Origin: Patescibacteria group bacterium
GTDB taxonomy: Bacteria; Patescibacteriota; Gracilibacteria; UBA1369; JAHJTR01
Length of the DNA: 9,219 nt
Direction of reading: 5' to 3'
Assembly (NCBI GenBank): GCA_018829865.1
Contig: JAHJTR010000030.1
Span: 1 to 9,219, forward strand
Shown here: positions 1 through 6,359 of the stretch, piece by piece
Numbering within the stretch: position 1 is the stretch's first letter
How the letters are laid out: each line of letters begins with the position of its first letter
Made by a program: the position numbers and the translations under genes
The notes under the pieces: model-generated
Databases searched by the model: none
What the model was told of the DNA's origin: nothing
What the model saw: only the letters and a program-made list of their open reading frames with translations

Positions 1-239
1 AAGCTTAAAGCTTTTTTAAGAATTGTTATAAATTTTAAGAAACGAGTCTATATTATTTTTAAAGCCTTGTCACTATTATTTTCATTGATTAATAGTCAAA
101 TATGTACCGAAGTATATAAAATTATGTAGCACTGTATAAAATAGCGCAAATAAAGTAAACTGTGTACACCTTTTCCCTTCCACCAAAAAATAAAAAAGTA
201 TATACTTCAAAACCGACTATATATCTAACCTACACACAT
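1..239 (+). promoter_or_regulatory. AT-rich region upstream of the Fe-S operon
   Basis: This stretch contains no convincing gene. It holds -10-like boxes (TATAAA at 115-120 and 135-140) without a matching -35 at normal spacing. It also has a perfect 12-bp palindrome, AAGTATATACTT, at 196-207, about 30 bases before the preferred operon start. The promoter of the iron-sulfur operon probably lies here and the palindrome could be an operator, but I see no full match to a known IscR/SufR-type site. Confidence 0.25.
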
Positions 240-947
240 ATGCCTTGCGGCTCAAATCAATATTTCGATAAAAAAAATAATCAGAGTGGAGATTTAACAA
301 ACCCCAAAAATTCACAAGCAGATAATGATAAATGGTTTTATTCGGAAGAAGTAAAAGAACACTTCTTCTCACCTAAAAACCTCCTCTCCCCCGAAGACGA
401 AAAGCATTACCAAGCCAGCGGGTACGGCATCGTCGGCAGCCCGGCCTGCGGAGATTTAATGAAAGTCTGGATCAAAGTGGACCCAATCGAAGACAAAATC
501 ACGGAATTTAAATGGCGAACATTCGGCTGCGCCTCGGCAATCAGCTCAACATCAATTTTATCTGTAATGGTAACCAAAAACGGAGGAATGGAATTGGACG
601 AAGCCATGAAAATCACCCCACAAGACATAGTCGATAAACTGGGAGGCCTCCCAAATCACAAAATCCACTGCTCAGTACTCGGAGATCAAGCGCTACGCGC
701 CGCCGTCAACGATTATTATAAAAAAACCAATCAAGAAAGTCGAATAAAAGAAGAAGCGGCTAAAGTAGTCTGCAGTTGCCTAAACATAACCGACAAAGAA
801 ATCGAAAAAGCCGTGCTCGAAGGCAAAACCACTTACGAAGAAGTACAAAGAATAACAAAATGCGGGACGGACTGCGGCAATTGCAAACCCCAAATAACCA
901 ATCTCATAGACATGTATATCAAAAAATATTATGGTGATGAAAATTAG
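240..947 (+). CDS. nifU: NifU-like Fe-S cluster scaffold: IscU domain plus BFD-type [2Fe-2S] domain
   Basis: Scaffold on which new Fe-S clusters are built from iron and sulfur delivered by the desulfurase two genes downstream. Numbered from the ATG at 240, residues about 32-160 form the IscU/NifU N-terminal domain, starting at WFYSEEVKEHFFSPKN. Its three ligand cysteines are visible: Cys70 (SPACGD, with Asp72), Cys97 (TFGCAS) and Cys144 (KIHCSV). Residues about 175-220 form a bacterioferritin-associated-ferredoxin-like domain with Cys178-x-Cys180 and Cys212-x2-Cys215, plus an extra Cys208. The C-terminal Nfu domain of classical NifU is absent and is encoded separately at 3092. An in-frame GTG at 162 would add 26 residues. 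I prefer the ATG because the added stretch is unlike the family; even so, about 30 poorly conserved residues precede the domain. Neither start has a Shine-Dalgarno motif. The next gene begins 17 bases after the stop. Confidence 0.9.
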   Translation: MPCGSNQYFDKKNNQSGDLTNPKNSQADNDKWFYSEEVKEHFFSPKNLLSPEDEKHYQASGYGIVGSPACGDLMKVWIKVDPIEDKITEFKWRTFGCASAISSTSILSVMVTKNGGMELDEAMKITPQDIVDKLGGLPNHKIHCSVLGDQALRAAVNDYYKKTNQESRIKEEAAKVVCSCLNITDKEIEKAVLEGKTTYEEVQRITKCGTDCGNCKPQITNLIDMYIKKYYGDEN

Positions 948-964
948 AATTTAAATAAAAAAAA

Positions 965-1861
965 ATGCAAGATCTGATTATTATTGGTGGCGGAGTCGCC
1001 GGAATGGGAGCAGCAATTTACGCTAAACGTTTCGGAATGAACGTCACGGTATTTGCCGAACTGCTCGGAGGCACAATCACACTAACTCATTTAGTTGAAA
1101 ACTATCCCGGATTCAAAAGCCTAAGTGGACTTGAACTTGCCAACAACATCATCGACCACGCAAAAAGTGTTGGAACCGAAATCATCAATCAACAAATAAC
1201 CGAAGTCACTAAAAATAATGACATTTTCAACCTAACCGCAGCGAACGGCGAAAAATACGAAGCCAAATCAATTATTTTTGCCACCGGCACCAAGCACAAA
1301 AAGCTAGGCGTACCGGGCGAAGCCGAATTCACAAATAAAGGTGTATCTTATTGCGCAACCTGCGACGGCCCATTTTTCAAAAACAAAGTCGTGGGAATTG
1401 TGGGAGGAAGCGATTCAGCGGTTAAGGAATCCCTATTATTAGCCGAACATTGCAAACATGTTTATATTATTTATCGAGGTGAACAGGTACGAGCCGAACC
1501 GATCAACATGGACAGAATGAAATCGAAAAACAACATCGAAGTGATTAAAGGTAGCAATGTTGTTGAAATTCTCGGCGATAACATTATCAATAAAGTAAAA
1601 CTCGATACCGGCAAAGAAATAGATCTAGAAGGTTTATTTATTGAAATAGGAGGAATCCCACGAACAAAAATCGCCAAAGACATCGGAGTAGAATTAAACG
1701 AAAAATCAGAAATAATTATCGACAAAGAATCACGCACAAACGTTCCGGGAGCATACGCCGCAGGAGACTGCTGCAATACCGCCTGGAAACAAGCAATCGT
1801 AGGAGTAGCCGAAGGCACTTTCGCCGCTTACTCCGCTTTCAGTGATCTCAAATCATCTTAA
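965..1861 (+). CDS. trxB: Thioredoxin-reductase-like FAD/NAD(P)-dependent oxidoreductase
   Basis: A 298-residue, low-molecular-weight thioredoxin-reductase-type flavoprotein that would pass electrons from NAD(P)H through FAD and a cysteine pair to thioredoxin or a related disulfide. Visible motifs are the FAD dinucleotide fold GGGVAG (8-13), the redox pair Cys130-Ala-Thr-Cys133 followed by DG, the NAD(P)-binding GGSDSA (147-152), and the C-terminal FAD motif around AAGD (265-268). The NADPH-selecting HRRxxxR motif is degenerate here: YRGEQVR (170-176), with His replaced by Tyr and the second Arg by Gly. Cofactor preference may therefore differ from E. coli TrxB. It sits 17 bases after nifU and 13 bases before the desulfurase, so it is probably cotranscribed and supplies reducing power for sulfur handling or cluster assembly. 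That specific role is inference. Confidence 0.88.
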   Translation: MQDLIIIGGGVAGMGAAIYAKRFGMNVTVFAELLGGTITLTHLVENYPGFKSLSGLELANNIIDHAKSVGTEIINQQITEVTKNNDIFNLTAANGEKYEAKSIIFATGTKHKKLGVPGEAEFTNKGVSYCATCDGPFFKNKVVGIVGGSDSAVKESLLLAEHCKHVYIIYRGEQVRAEPINMDRMKSKNNIEVIKGSNVVEILGDNIINKVKLDTGKEIDLEGLFIEIGGIPRTKIAKDIGVELNEKSEIIIDKESRTNVPGAYAAGDCCNTAWKQAIVGVAEGTFAAYSAFSDLKSS

Positions 1862-1874
1862 AAACCAATAAATT

Positions 1875-3095
1875 ATGCGCACAATCTACGTCGACCATGC
1901 AGCTACTACATATGTTGACCAAGAAGTGATAAAAGAGATGCAACCATTAATGGCTGAAATATACGGAAATCCCTCAAGTGTGCATCACAAAGGCCGCGAA
2001 GCTAACCGCATGCTAGAAAGCTCAAGAGAAAAAGTCGCAAATATTCTAAACTGCAAAAGCAGCGAAATTTATTTTGTAGGAAGCGGGACAGAAAGCGACA
2101 ATCTGGCGCTATTCGGTTTTGCCAGAAAGAATAAAGAACAAGGCAATCACATCATCACAACAAAAATCGAGCATCACGCTGTATCCCACCCCTGCGAGCA
2201 GCTTAAGAAAGAAGGCTTTGAAATCACTTATTTACCGGTTGATCTTGAAGGTAAAGTAGATTTGGAAGAACTTAAAAAATCCATTCGCAAAGAAACAATC
2301 CTGATCTCTATCATGTATGCAAACAACGAAATCGGCACCATTCAACCAATTAAAGAAATTGGCGAAATCATAGCAAAACTGAATAGTGAAAGACCCGATT
2401 CAAAAATAGCTTTCCACACAGATGCCTGCCAAGCCCCCGGAGCTCTTAACCTAAATGTAAGTGAACTAGGCTGCGACATGCTAACCCTAAACGGCAGCAA
2501 AATGTATGGACCAAAAGGAATCGGAGTATTATTCGTTAAAAAGGGAACCCTTATTGAACCTATCATTCACGGCGGCTCACAAGAAAAACATCTGAGAGCT
2601 GGCACAGAAAACCTGGCCAATATTATCGGTTTCGCAAAAGCATTAGAACTGGCTGAAGCCGGCAAAGAGAAAGAAGTAGCCAGATTAATCAAATTAAGAG
2701 ACAAACTGGCAAACGGCCTTCTGAAAAAAATAGAAAAAATCAGATTAAACGGCCATCCAACCGACAGGCTACCAAACAACGTCAATATTTCAATATTGGA
2801 CATAGAAGGAGAAGGCTTACTTCTCAAACTGGACGCTCTCGGAGTTTGCGCATCATCAGGCTCAGCCTGCACATCTGGCTCATTAGACCCATCACACGTT
2901 TTATTGGCATGCGGCTTGCCTCATGTAGTAGCGCATGGCAGTTTAAGAATGAGTTTAGGTAAGTGTAACAGTGAGGAGGATATAGATTTCTTAATAGAAA
3001 AAATCCCGCCAATTGTCAAAGAACTGAGATCAATCTCCGCCCTGAATCTGGACCCTAAAAATTTCAGCAAATTATTTAACTTAAAAAATTTATGA
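1875..3095 (+). CDS. nifS: Cysteine desulfurase, NifS/IscS family (class I)
   Basis: PLP enzyme that takes sulfur from cysteine as a persulfide and gives it to the NifU-like scaffold, releasing alanine. At 406 residues it has normal length. Visible family signatures are YVDHAATT (5-12), GNPSSVH (31-37), GSGTESDN (69-76), His100-His101 that stacks on PLP, MYANNEIGT (147-155), HTDACQ (181-186), the PLP lysine Lys209 in NGSKMYGPKG, RAGTEN (241-246), and the persulfide cysteine Cys332 in SSGSACTSGSLDPSHVL. The longer SACTSGSL loop fits class I (NifS/IscS) rather than SufS. The residue before the PLP lysine is Ser rather than the usual His (SGHK in IscS). The stop overlaps the start of nfu by four bases (ATGA at 3092-3095), implying coupled translation. 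From sequence alone I cannot separate NifS from IscS naming. Confidence 0.93.
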   Translation: MRTIYVDHAATTYVDQEVIKEMQPLMAEIYGNPSSVHHKGREANRMLESSREKVANILNCKSSEIYFVGSGTESDNLALFGFARKNKEQGNHIITTKIEHHAVSHPCEQLKKEGFEITYLPVDLEGKVDLEELKKSIRKETILISIMYANNEIGTIQPIKEIGEIIAKLNSERPDSKIAFHTDACQAPGALNLNVSELGCDMLTLNGSKMYGPKGIGVLFVKKGTLIEPIIHGGSQEKHLRAGTENLANIIGFAKALELAEAGKEKEVARLIKLRDKLANGLLKKIEKIRLNGHPTDRLPNNVNISILDIEGEGLLLKLDALGVCASSGSACTSGSLDPSHVLLACGLPHVVAHGSLRMSLGKCNSEEDIDFLIEKIPPIVKELRSISALNLDPKNFSKLFNLKNL

Positions 3096-3346
3096 ATGAC
3101 GATCAATTACTAAAAGATGTTAAAAAAATCGTAACCGAAAAAATCTCCCCCATACTCCAAATGGATGGCGGAAATATTGAAGTAATAGAATTGGAAAAAA
3201 CAGAAAAAGGCTACAACCTAAAAGCCAAACTAATGGGAGCCTGCCAAGGCTGCCCCGGAGCCACAATGACGCTGCAATATCTGGTCCAAGACACAATTGA
3301 CAAAGAATTCCCTGATAAAAACATCAAAGTCGTTGCTGACATGTAA
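3092..3346 (+). CDS. nfu: Nfu-type Fe-S carrier (NifU C-terminal domain protein)
   Basis: An 84-residue stand-alone Nfu domain that binds or transfers a [4Fe-4S] cluster between two subunits. The diagnostic motif is Cys51-x2-Cys54 in MGACQGCPGATMTL, preceded by MDGGNIEV. The first residues (QLLKDVKKIVTEKISPILQMDGG) match the usual helix-turn start of the domain, so it looks complete. It overlaps the desulfurase stop by ATGA and is the last gene of the operon. Together with the gene at 240 it reconstitutes the three domains of classical NifU from two separate polypeptides. No T-rich intrinsic terminator follows. The next feature is the palindromic repeat cluster from about 3386. Confidence 0.92.
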   Translation: MNDDQLLKDVKKIVTEKISPILQMDGGNIEVIELEKTEKGYNLKAKLMGACQGCPGATMTLQYLVQDTIDKEFPDKNIKVVADM

Positions 3347-3385
3347 ATTAAGCACCATCAATTCTATAAACTATGACTGTTGGGC

Positions 3386-3678
3386 TCTGTGTTGGAGCTT
3401 TCATCTCTGTGTTGGAGCTTTCGTTTTGTGTTGGAGCGGGGCTACAGCCCTTTCGTTGGAGCGGAGCTACAGCCCGGCTCCTTTTCTGTGTTGGAGCAGG
3501 ATTGTATCCTGCTCCATTTTGTATCGGACTAAGATTGCATCCCAAAGGTGTTAACGCCATTCGTTCCATTCTTCCAGTGATGGAGCGAAGTTGTACTCTT
3601 CGCAACGCTAAGGAGCAGAGTGCAACTCTAAGCAACCCTAATTCTTTAACCCAAGGAGCCCGATACAATCGCGCTCCA
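3386..3678. repeat. Cluster of REP-like palindromic units with GGAGC head
   Basis: The 358-base gap between nfu and the convergent amidotransferase gene holds no credible gene but is full of related short palindromes. A GGAGC head, usually as GTTGGAGC, occurs at 3391, 3411, 3430, 3455, 3490, 3581, 3612 and 3655, and in inverted form at 3673-3680. The first two copies are a 20-base tandem repeat. The best unit, 3493-3515, is a perfect 10-bp stem with a TGT loop. 3655-3677 is a 9-bp stem with one mismatch and an ACA loop, oriented oppositely. Others give GGGCT/AGCCC (3439-3450), GCGAAG/CTTCGC (3585-3603) and AGAGT/ACTCT with a GCA loop (3617-3629). A GGAG tetranucleotide followed by a hairpin, in tandem and inverted orders, is the architecture of REP/BIME elements mobilised by RAYT transposases. 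No such transposase is in the window. Position between two 3' ends suggests a tolerated site or transcript-end function. Confidence 0.75.
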
Positions 3679-3704
3679 ACTCCATCACGCTAAAACAACA
3701 AATA

Positions 3705-4286
3705 TCAACCCTCAACAAAATTCCTCAGCATCTGCTTCCCCCATTCAGTCCCAATACTCTCAGGATGAAACTGCACCCCGCATATCGACAATTCCTTATG
3801 CCTAATACCCATTATCAACTCATCATCATTAGTTTCGGCCGTTATTTCCAAACAATCCGGCAAACATGATTTATCGGCTATCAGAGAGTGATAACGCATA
3901 ACCTCAATTTCAGCTTTTAATCCCTCAAAAATCCCCTTGCCATCATGGTTAATTTTGCTGGTTTTGCCATGTACCACTATCGGAGCCTTTATTATCCTCC
4001 CGCCAAAAAAATTTACAATCAATTGATGCCCCAAACACACACCTAAAATCGGCACCTTCCCACTAAATTCCTTCAAAACATCGCCACAAATTCCCACATC
4101 AAGCGGATTTTCAGGCGTCCCGGGCCCCGGAGAAATCACAATATGCGTCGGAGATTCCCGCAAAAGCCCGACAATATCAATTTCATCATTCATAAAAACC
4201 TTAACCTCAGCATCATTTTCAGCAATGAATTGATACAGGTTATACGTAAAAGAGTCGTAATTATCAAGGATTAATATCTTCTTCAT
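3705..4286 (-). CDS. trpG: Anthranilate/aminodeoxychorismate synthase glutamine amidotransferase subunit (TrpG/PabA)
   Basis: Class I glutamine amidotransferase subunit that releases ammonia from glutamine for a chorismate-using synthase. At 193 residues it is full length for a stand-alone TrpG/PabA. Visible motifs are ILDNYDSFTYNL (6-17), SPGPGTPEN (52-60), nucleophile Cys84 in LGVCLGHQLI, RYHSL (131-135), and His174 and Glu176 in QFHPESIGTEWG. TrpG (tryptophan) and PabA (folate) are often the same or indistinguishable proteins. The matching TrpE or PabB is not in the window, so the product is uncertain. It faces away from the chorismate mutase gene across 56 bases, placing three chorismate-related genes side by side. 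Its 3' end faces the REP-like cluster. The start ATG has no Shine-Dalgarno motif. Confidence 0.9.
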   Translation of the reverse strand: MKKILILDNYDSFTYNLYQFIAENDAEVKVFMNDEIDIVGLLRESPTHIVISPGPGTPENPLDVGICGDVLKEFSGKVPILGVCLGHQLIVNFFGGRIIKAPIVVHGKTSKINHDGKGIFEGLKAEIEVMRYHSLIADKSCLPDCLEITAETNDDELIMGIRHKELSICGVQFHPESIGTEWGKQMLRNFVEG

Positions 4287-4342
4287 TATTTACATTAAAA
4301 AGCAGAAGAGATATTATCATACTATAATAAATTCATTAAACA
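4287..4342. promoter_or_regulatory. Divergent promoter region, trpG / chorismate mutase
   Basis: The 56-base divergent gap must hold both promoters. On the plus strand a perfect TATAAT lies at 4323-4328 with no good -35. Transcription would begin near 4335, only about 8 bases before the chorismate mutase ATG, so that mRNA would be almost leaderless. On the minus strand TTGTTT (4343-4338) and TATGAT (4321-4316), 16 bases apart, form a reasonable promoter giving a leader of roughly 20 bases for trpG. The two promoters overlap, so the genes may compete or be coordinately regulated. No trp attenuator or leader peptide is visible. Confidence 0.45.
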
Positions 4343-4597
4343 ATGCTTGATCAATATCGCAAAAAAATCGATCAAATAGATGCAAAAATCATCAAATTAA
4401 TTTCCCAGCGCTACAAAATAACAAAAAAAATCGGAGATTTTAAAAAAGCAAAAAACATCAATACCGTGGATCCGAAGAGAGAAAAGCAAATCCTAACAAA
4501 TGTTGAAAAAATCGCCGACTATCTTGGATTACCAACCAAAAAAGTTATCTCAGTTTTCAAGAACATTTTTAAAATCTCTTATCACTCGCAAAAATGA
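4343..4597 (+). CDS. Chorismate mutase, AroQ type (monofunctional)
   Basis: Converts chorismate to prephenate. The 84-residue all-helical AroQ domain is complete: LDQYRKKIDQIDAKIIKLIS opens the first long helix with Arg6, followed by Arg23 (SQRYKI) and a basic residue near Lys34. The DPKRE segment (43-47) matches the D-x2-R-E active-site stretch, and a glutamine near the C-terminus (Gln83) matches the expected ligand. In many bacteria this domain is fused to prephenate dehydratase as the P-protein. Here it is separate, and the stop TGA overlaps the next ATG (ATGA at 4594-4597), preserving tight coupling. Start at the first ATG after the TATAAT box; no Shine-Dalgarno motif. Confidence 0.87.
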   Translation: MLDQYRKKIDQIDAKIIKLISQRYKITKKIGDFKKAKNINTVDPKREKQILTNVEKIADYLGLPTKKVISVFKNIFKISYHSQK

Positions 4598-5388
4598 AAA
4601 TACTTTGCCTTGGCCCCGAGGGAACCTACTCACATCTGGCAGCAAAAAAATTCGACAACAAAGCCGAAATCACTTTTGTAAACTACATTTTAGATGGCTT
4701 TGAAAAAATGGGAACCGGAAAATACGACGCTTTTCTTGCTCCTGCAGAAAACATGATTGCCGGAAGCGTACGCGAAACAGAGGACGCATTGTTTGACTAC
4801 AATTTCATCATATCCGGATCAATAACCATTCCAATCCATCATTCACTTTTAGCAAAGAGCACCAGAATAACTAAAATCTATTCGCATATTCAAGGAATCA
4901 ATCAATGCCGCAAATTCATTCAGAATAAATATCCGAAAGCACAAATAATCACAGCAAGTTCAACCGCCAAAGCATGTGAAACAGCAAAAAAAGAACCAAA
5001 TTCGGCAGCTATCGCCAATAAAGTTAATCTGGATTATTACCCCAAACTCAAAGAAATCCACAAAAACATCGAAGATTACAAAAACAACAAAACCAAATTT
5101 TATGTCATCAGCAACAATTACGCTCTTACCAATCAAAAGAACAGCGCAATCATCGTAGTTCCAAGGCAAGACTCCAGCGGGCTACTCTTCAAAATCCTCA
5201 AAGCATTCAAAAAATCCAAAATCAACCTCACAAAAATCGAATCACGCCCAATGCGAACACAAATCGGCAACTACATGTTTTACATAGATTTCGAAGGAGA
5301 TTTCCGCGAAAAAAAGATTGCTAAAACATTAAACAAACTCAATAAATCAAAGCTCATTAAAGAAATAATTGTGCTTGGAAGTTATTAA
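4594..5388 (+). CDS. pheA: Prephenate dehydratase with C-terminal ACT domain
   Basis: Converts prephenate to phenylpyruvate in phenylalanine synthesis, using the product of the gene it overlaps. At 264 residues it has the usual size. The catalytic domain (1-180) shows LGPEGTYSH (6-14), APAENMIAGSV (49-59; consensus PIENS-GSV), SHIQGINQC (97-105), ASSTAKAC (121-128) and NKTKFYVIS (165-173). The last carries TKF where the family normally has the catalytic TRF; the essential Thr is kept and Arg is replaced by Lys. Residues about 184-264 form an ACT domain with SSGLLFKIL in place of the usual GALV motif and an intact ESRP (216-219), the phenylalanine-binding feature. Allosteric inhibition by phenylalanine is therefore likely but unproven. 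Its stop lies 8 bases from the stop of the convergent lipoprotein gene, leaving no room for a separate terminator. Confidence 0.92.
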   Translation: MKILCLGPEGTYSHLAAKKFDNKAEITFVNYILDGFEKMGTGKYDAFLAPAENMIAGSVRETEDALFDYNFIISGSITIPIHHSLLAKSTRITKIYSHIQGINQCRKFIQNKYPKAQIITASSTAKACETAKKEPNSAAIANKVNLDYYPKLKEIHKNIEDYKNNKTKFYVISNNYALTNQKNSAIIVVPRQDSSGLLFKILKAFKKSKINLTKIESRPMRTQIGNYMFYIDFEGDFREKKIAKTLNKLNKSKLIKEIIVLGSY

Positions 5389-5396
5389 GAAAGCGC

Positions 5397-6224
5397 TTAT
5401 TTGCTCTCCTCGATCAACTTATCAAAAATCTGTTGCCATGTTTCGTATGGCAACGCTCCACTAACGAAGTAACCGTTAACAACAAAACTCGGTGTCCCAT
5501 TAATACCCAATTCCTGAGCTTCTCTAGCACTGGCATCAACGATAGCCTTTGTCTCATGATCATCCAAGCATTTCCCAAAATCATCACCATTTAAACTTAA
5601 TTTTAACGCAAGCTCAACAAACTCGTCATTAGGCTCATCAGCTTTCGCCCACTTAGCAACTGAAGCAAAAACCTCATCATGCATTTCATAAAATTTACCC
5701 TGTTTACCCGCACATCTCGCAGCCTCAGCCGCTAAAGCAGCATGTTTATGAAACGGTAAAGGCAAATCCTTGAACACATATTTTACTTTTCCGGTGTTCA
5801 CATAATTTTTTTTAATCAAAGGTAAAGTCTCAGTCGCAAATTTCCCACAATACGGACACTCATAATCACTGTATTCAACCAATGTAATTGGAGCATCCTT
5901 ACTACCCAAAAATCCCTCAGTTATTACCATAGCCACAGGTTTATCAGGAGTAGGTTGAGCCTTATCAACTTCCCCACTATCTTTTGCAGAATTGGCGCTA
6001 TCTTCAACCTTTCCGGGCTCAGTCGGCTCAGCAACAACATTTTCATTCACATCACTAACTTCAGTCTCTAAAGAGGCATCTTCTGCATTAACAGTATCAT
6101 CTTTAAGCACAGCTGCTCCTCCTTCTTTACTCACATCTTCCAAACTTCCACTATCACAGCCATTAAGGATCACCATCGCTAGCAAAACCGAAACAATTGC
6201 CAATAATTTAAAATATTTATTCAT
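5397..6224 (-). CDS. DsbA-like thioredoxin-fold lipoprotein (thiol-disulfide oxidoreductase)
   Basis: Probable cell-surface oxidoreductase or disulfide catalyst. Counting from the ATG at 6224 (275 residues), residues 1-22 are a signal peptide (MNKYFKLL, then a hydrophobic core) ending in a lipobox LNGC, so Cys23 would be lipidated. Residues 24 to about 95 are an acidic, Ser/Glu/Pro-rich, low-complexity linker. Residues about 97-275 are a DsbA/Thioredoxin_4-type domain with FLGSKDAPITLVEYSDYECPYCGKF, active site Cys123-Pro-Tyr-Cys126, and the cis-proline loop GINGTPSF (240-247). Two more cysteines, 171 and 219, could form a structural disulfide, as in some Gram-positive homologues. An in-frame GTG at 6230 would add two residues; the ATG is preferred. 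The architecture (lipid anchor, spacer, catalytic domain) suits a membrane-tethered protein; whether it acts as oxidase or isomerase cannot be told. Confidence 0.88.
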   Translation of the reverse strand: MNKYFKLLAIVSVLLAMVILNGCDSGSLEDVSKEGGAAVLKDDTVNAEDASLETEVSDVNENVVAEPTEPGKVEDSANSAKDSGEVDKAQPTPDKPVAMVITEGFLGSKDAPITLVEYSDYECPYCGKFATETLPLIKKNYVNTGKVKYVFKDLPLPFHKHAALAAEAARCAGKQGKFYEMHDEVFASVAKWAKADEPNDEFVELALKLSLNGDDFGKCLDDHETKAIVDASAREAQELGINGTPSFVVNGYFVSGALPYETWQQIFDKLIEESK

Positions 6225-6294
6225 AATCACAGTTTTTAAATTGTATAAAACAGCTTAAAGAATATTGCTCTTTTTCCAATAAAGCAAGACATTT

Positions 6295-6331
6295 TTGACA
6301 TTTGACAAGAAGCATCTTATTCCTCTAAATT
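6295..6331 (+). promoter_or_regulatory. Putative promoter with tandem TTGACA boxes
   Basis: Two perfect -35 hexamers lie in tandem at 6295-6300 and 6302-6307. The second is 18 bases from TAAATT (6326-6331), a 4-of-6 match to -10. Transcription would begin near 6338, giving a leader of about 22 bases for the gene at 6360. The region is shared with the divergent lipoprotein gene, whose own promoter I could not place with confidence. Confidence 0.4.
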
Positions 6332-6359
6332 AATCTCCACACAAAAAAATATCTTAATT

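Noticed and set aside
1..18. Terminator of an upstream gene (AAGCTT repeated with a T-run)
   Set aside because: Two six-base palindromes one base apart with T6 could form only a tiny, A/T-rich stem, and no upstream gene is visible.
162..239. GTG start at 162 for the NifU-like gene
   Set aside because: It adds 26 residues with no family match, in very AT-rich sequence containing a palindrome that suits a leader. ATG at 240 is preferred, though not proven.
3386..3678. CRISPR array
   Set aside because: Units vary in length and spacing, show both orientations, and have palindromic cores rather than constant repeats with unique spacers; no cas genes are nearby.
3297..3693. Open reading frames on both strands in the gap after nfu, some about 100 codons
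   Set aside because: They translate the GGAGC palindromes into repetitive Cys/Val/Gly-Ala or Pro-Thr-Gln peptides, occur on both strands, and have no family resemblance. Repeat structure explains them.
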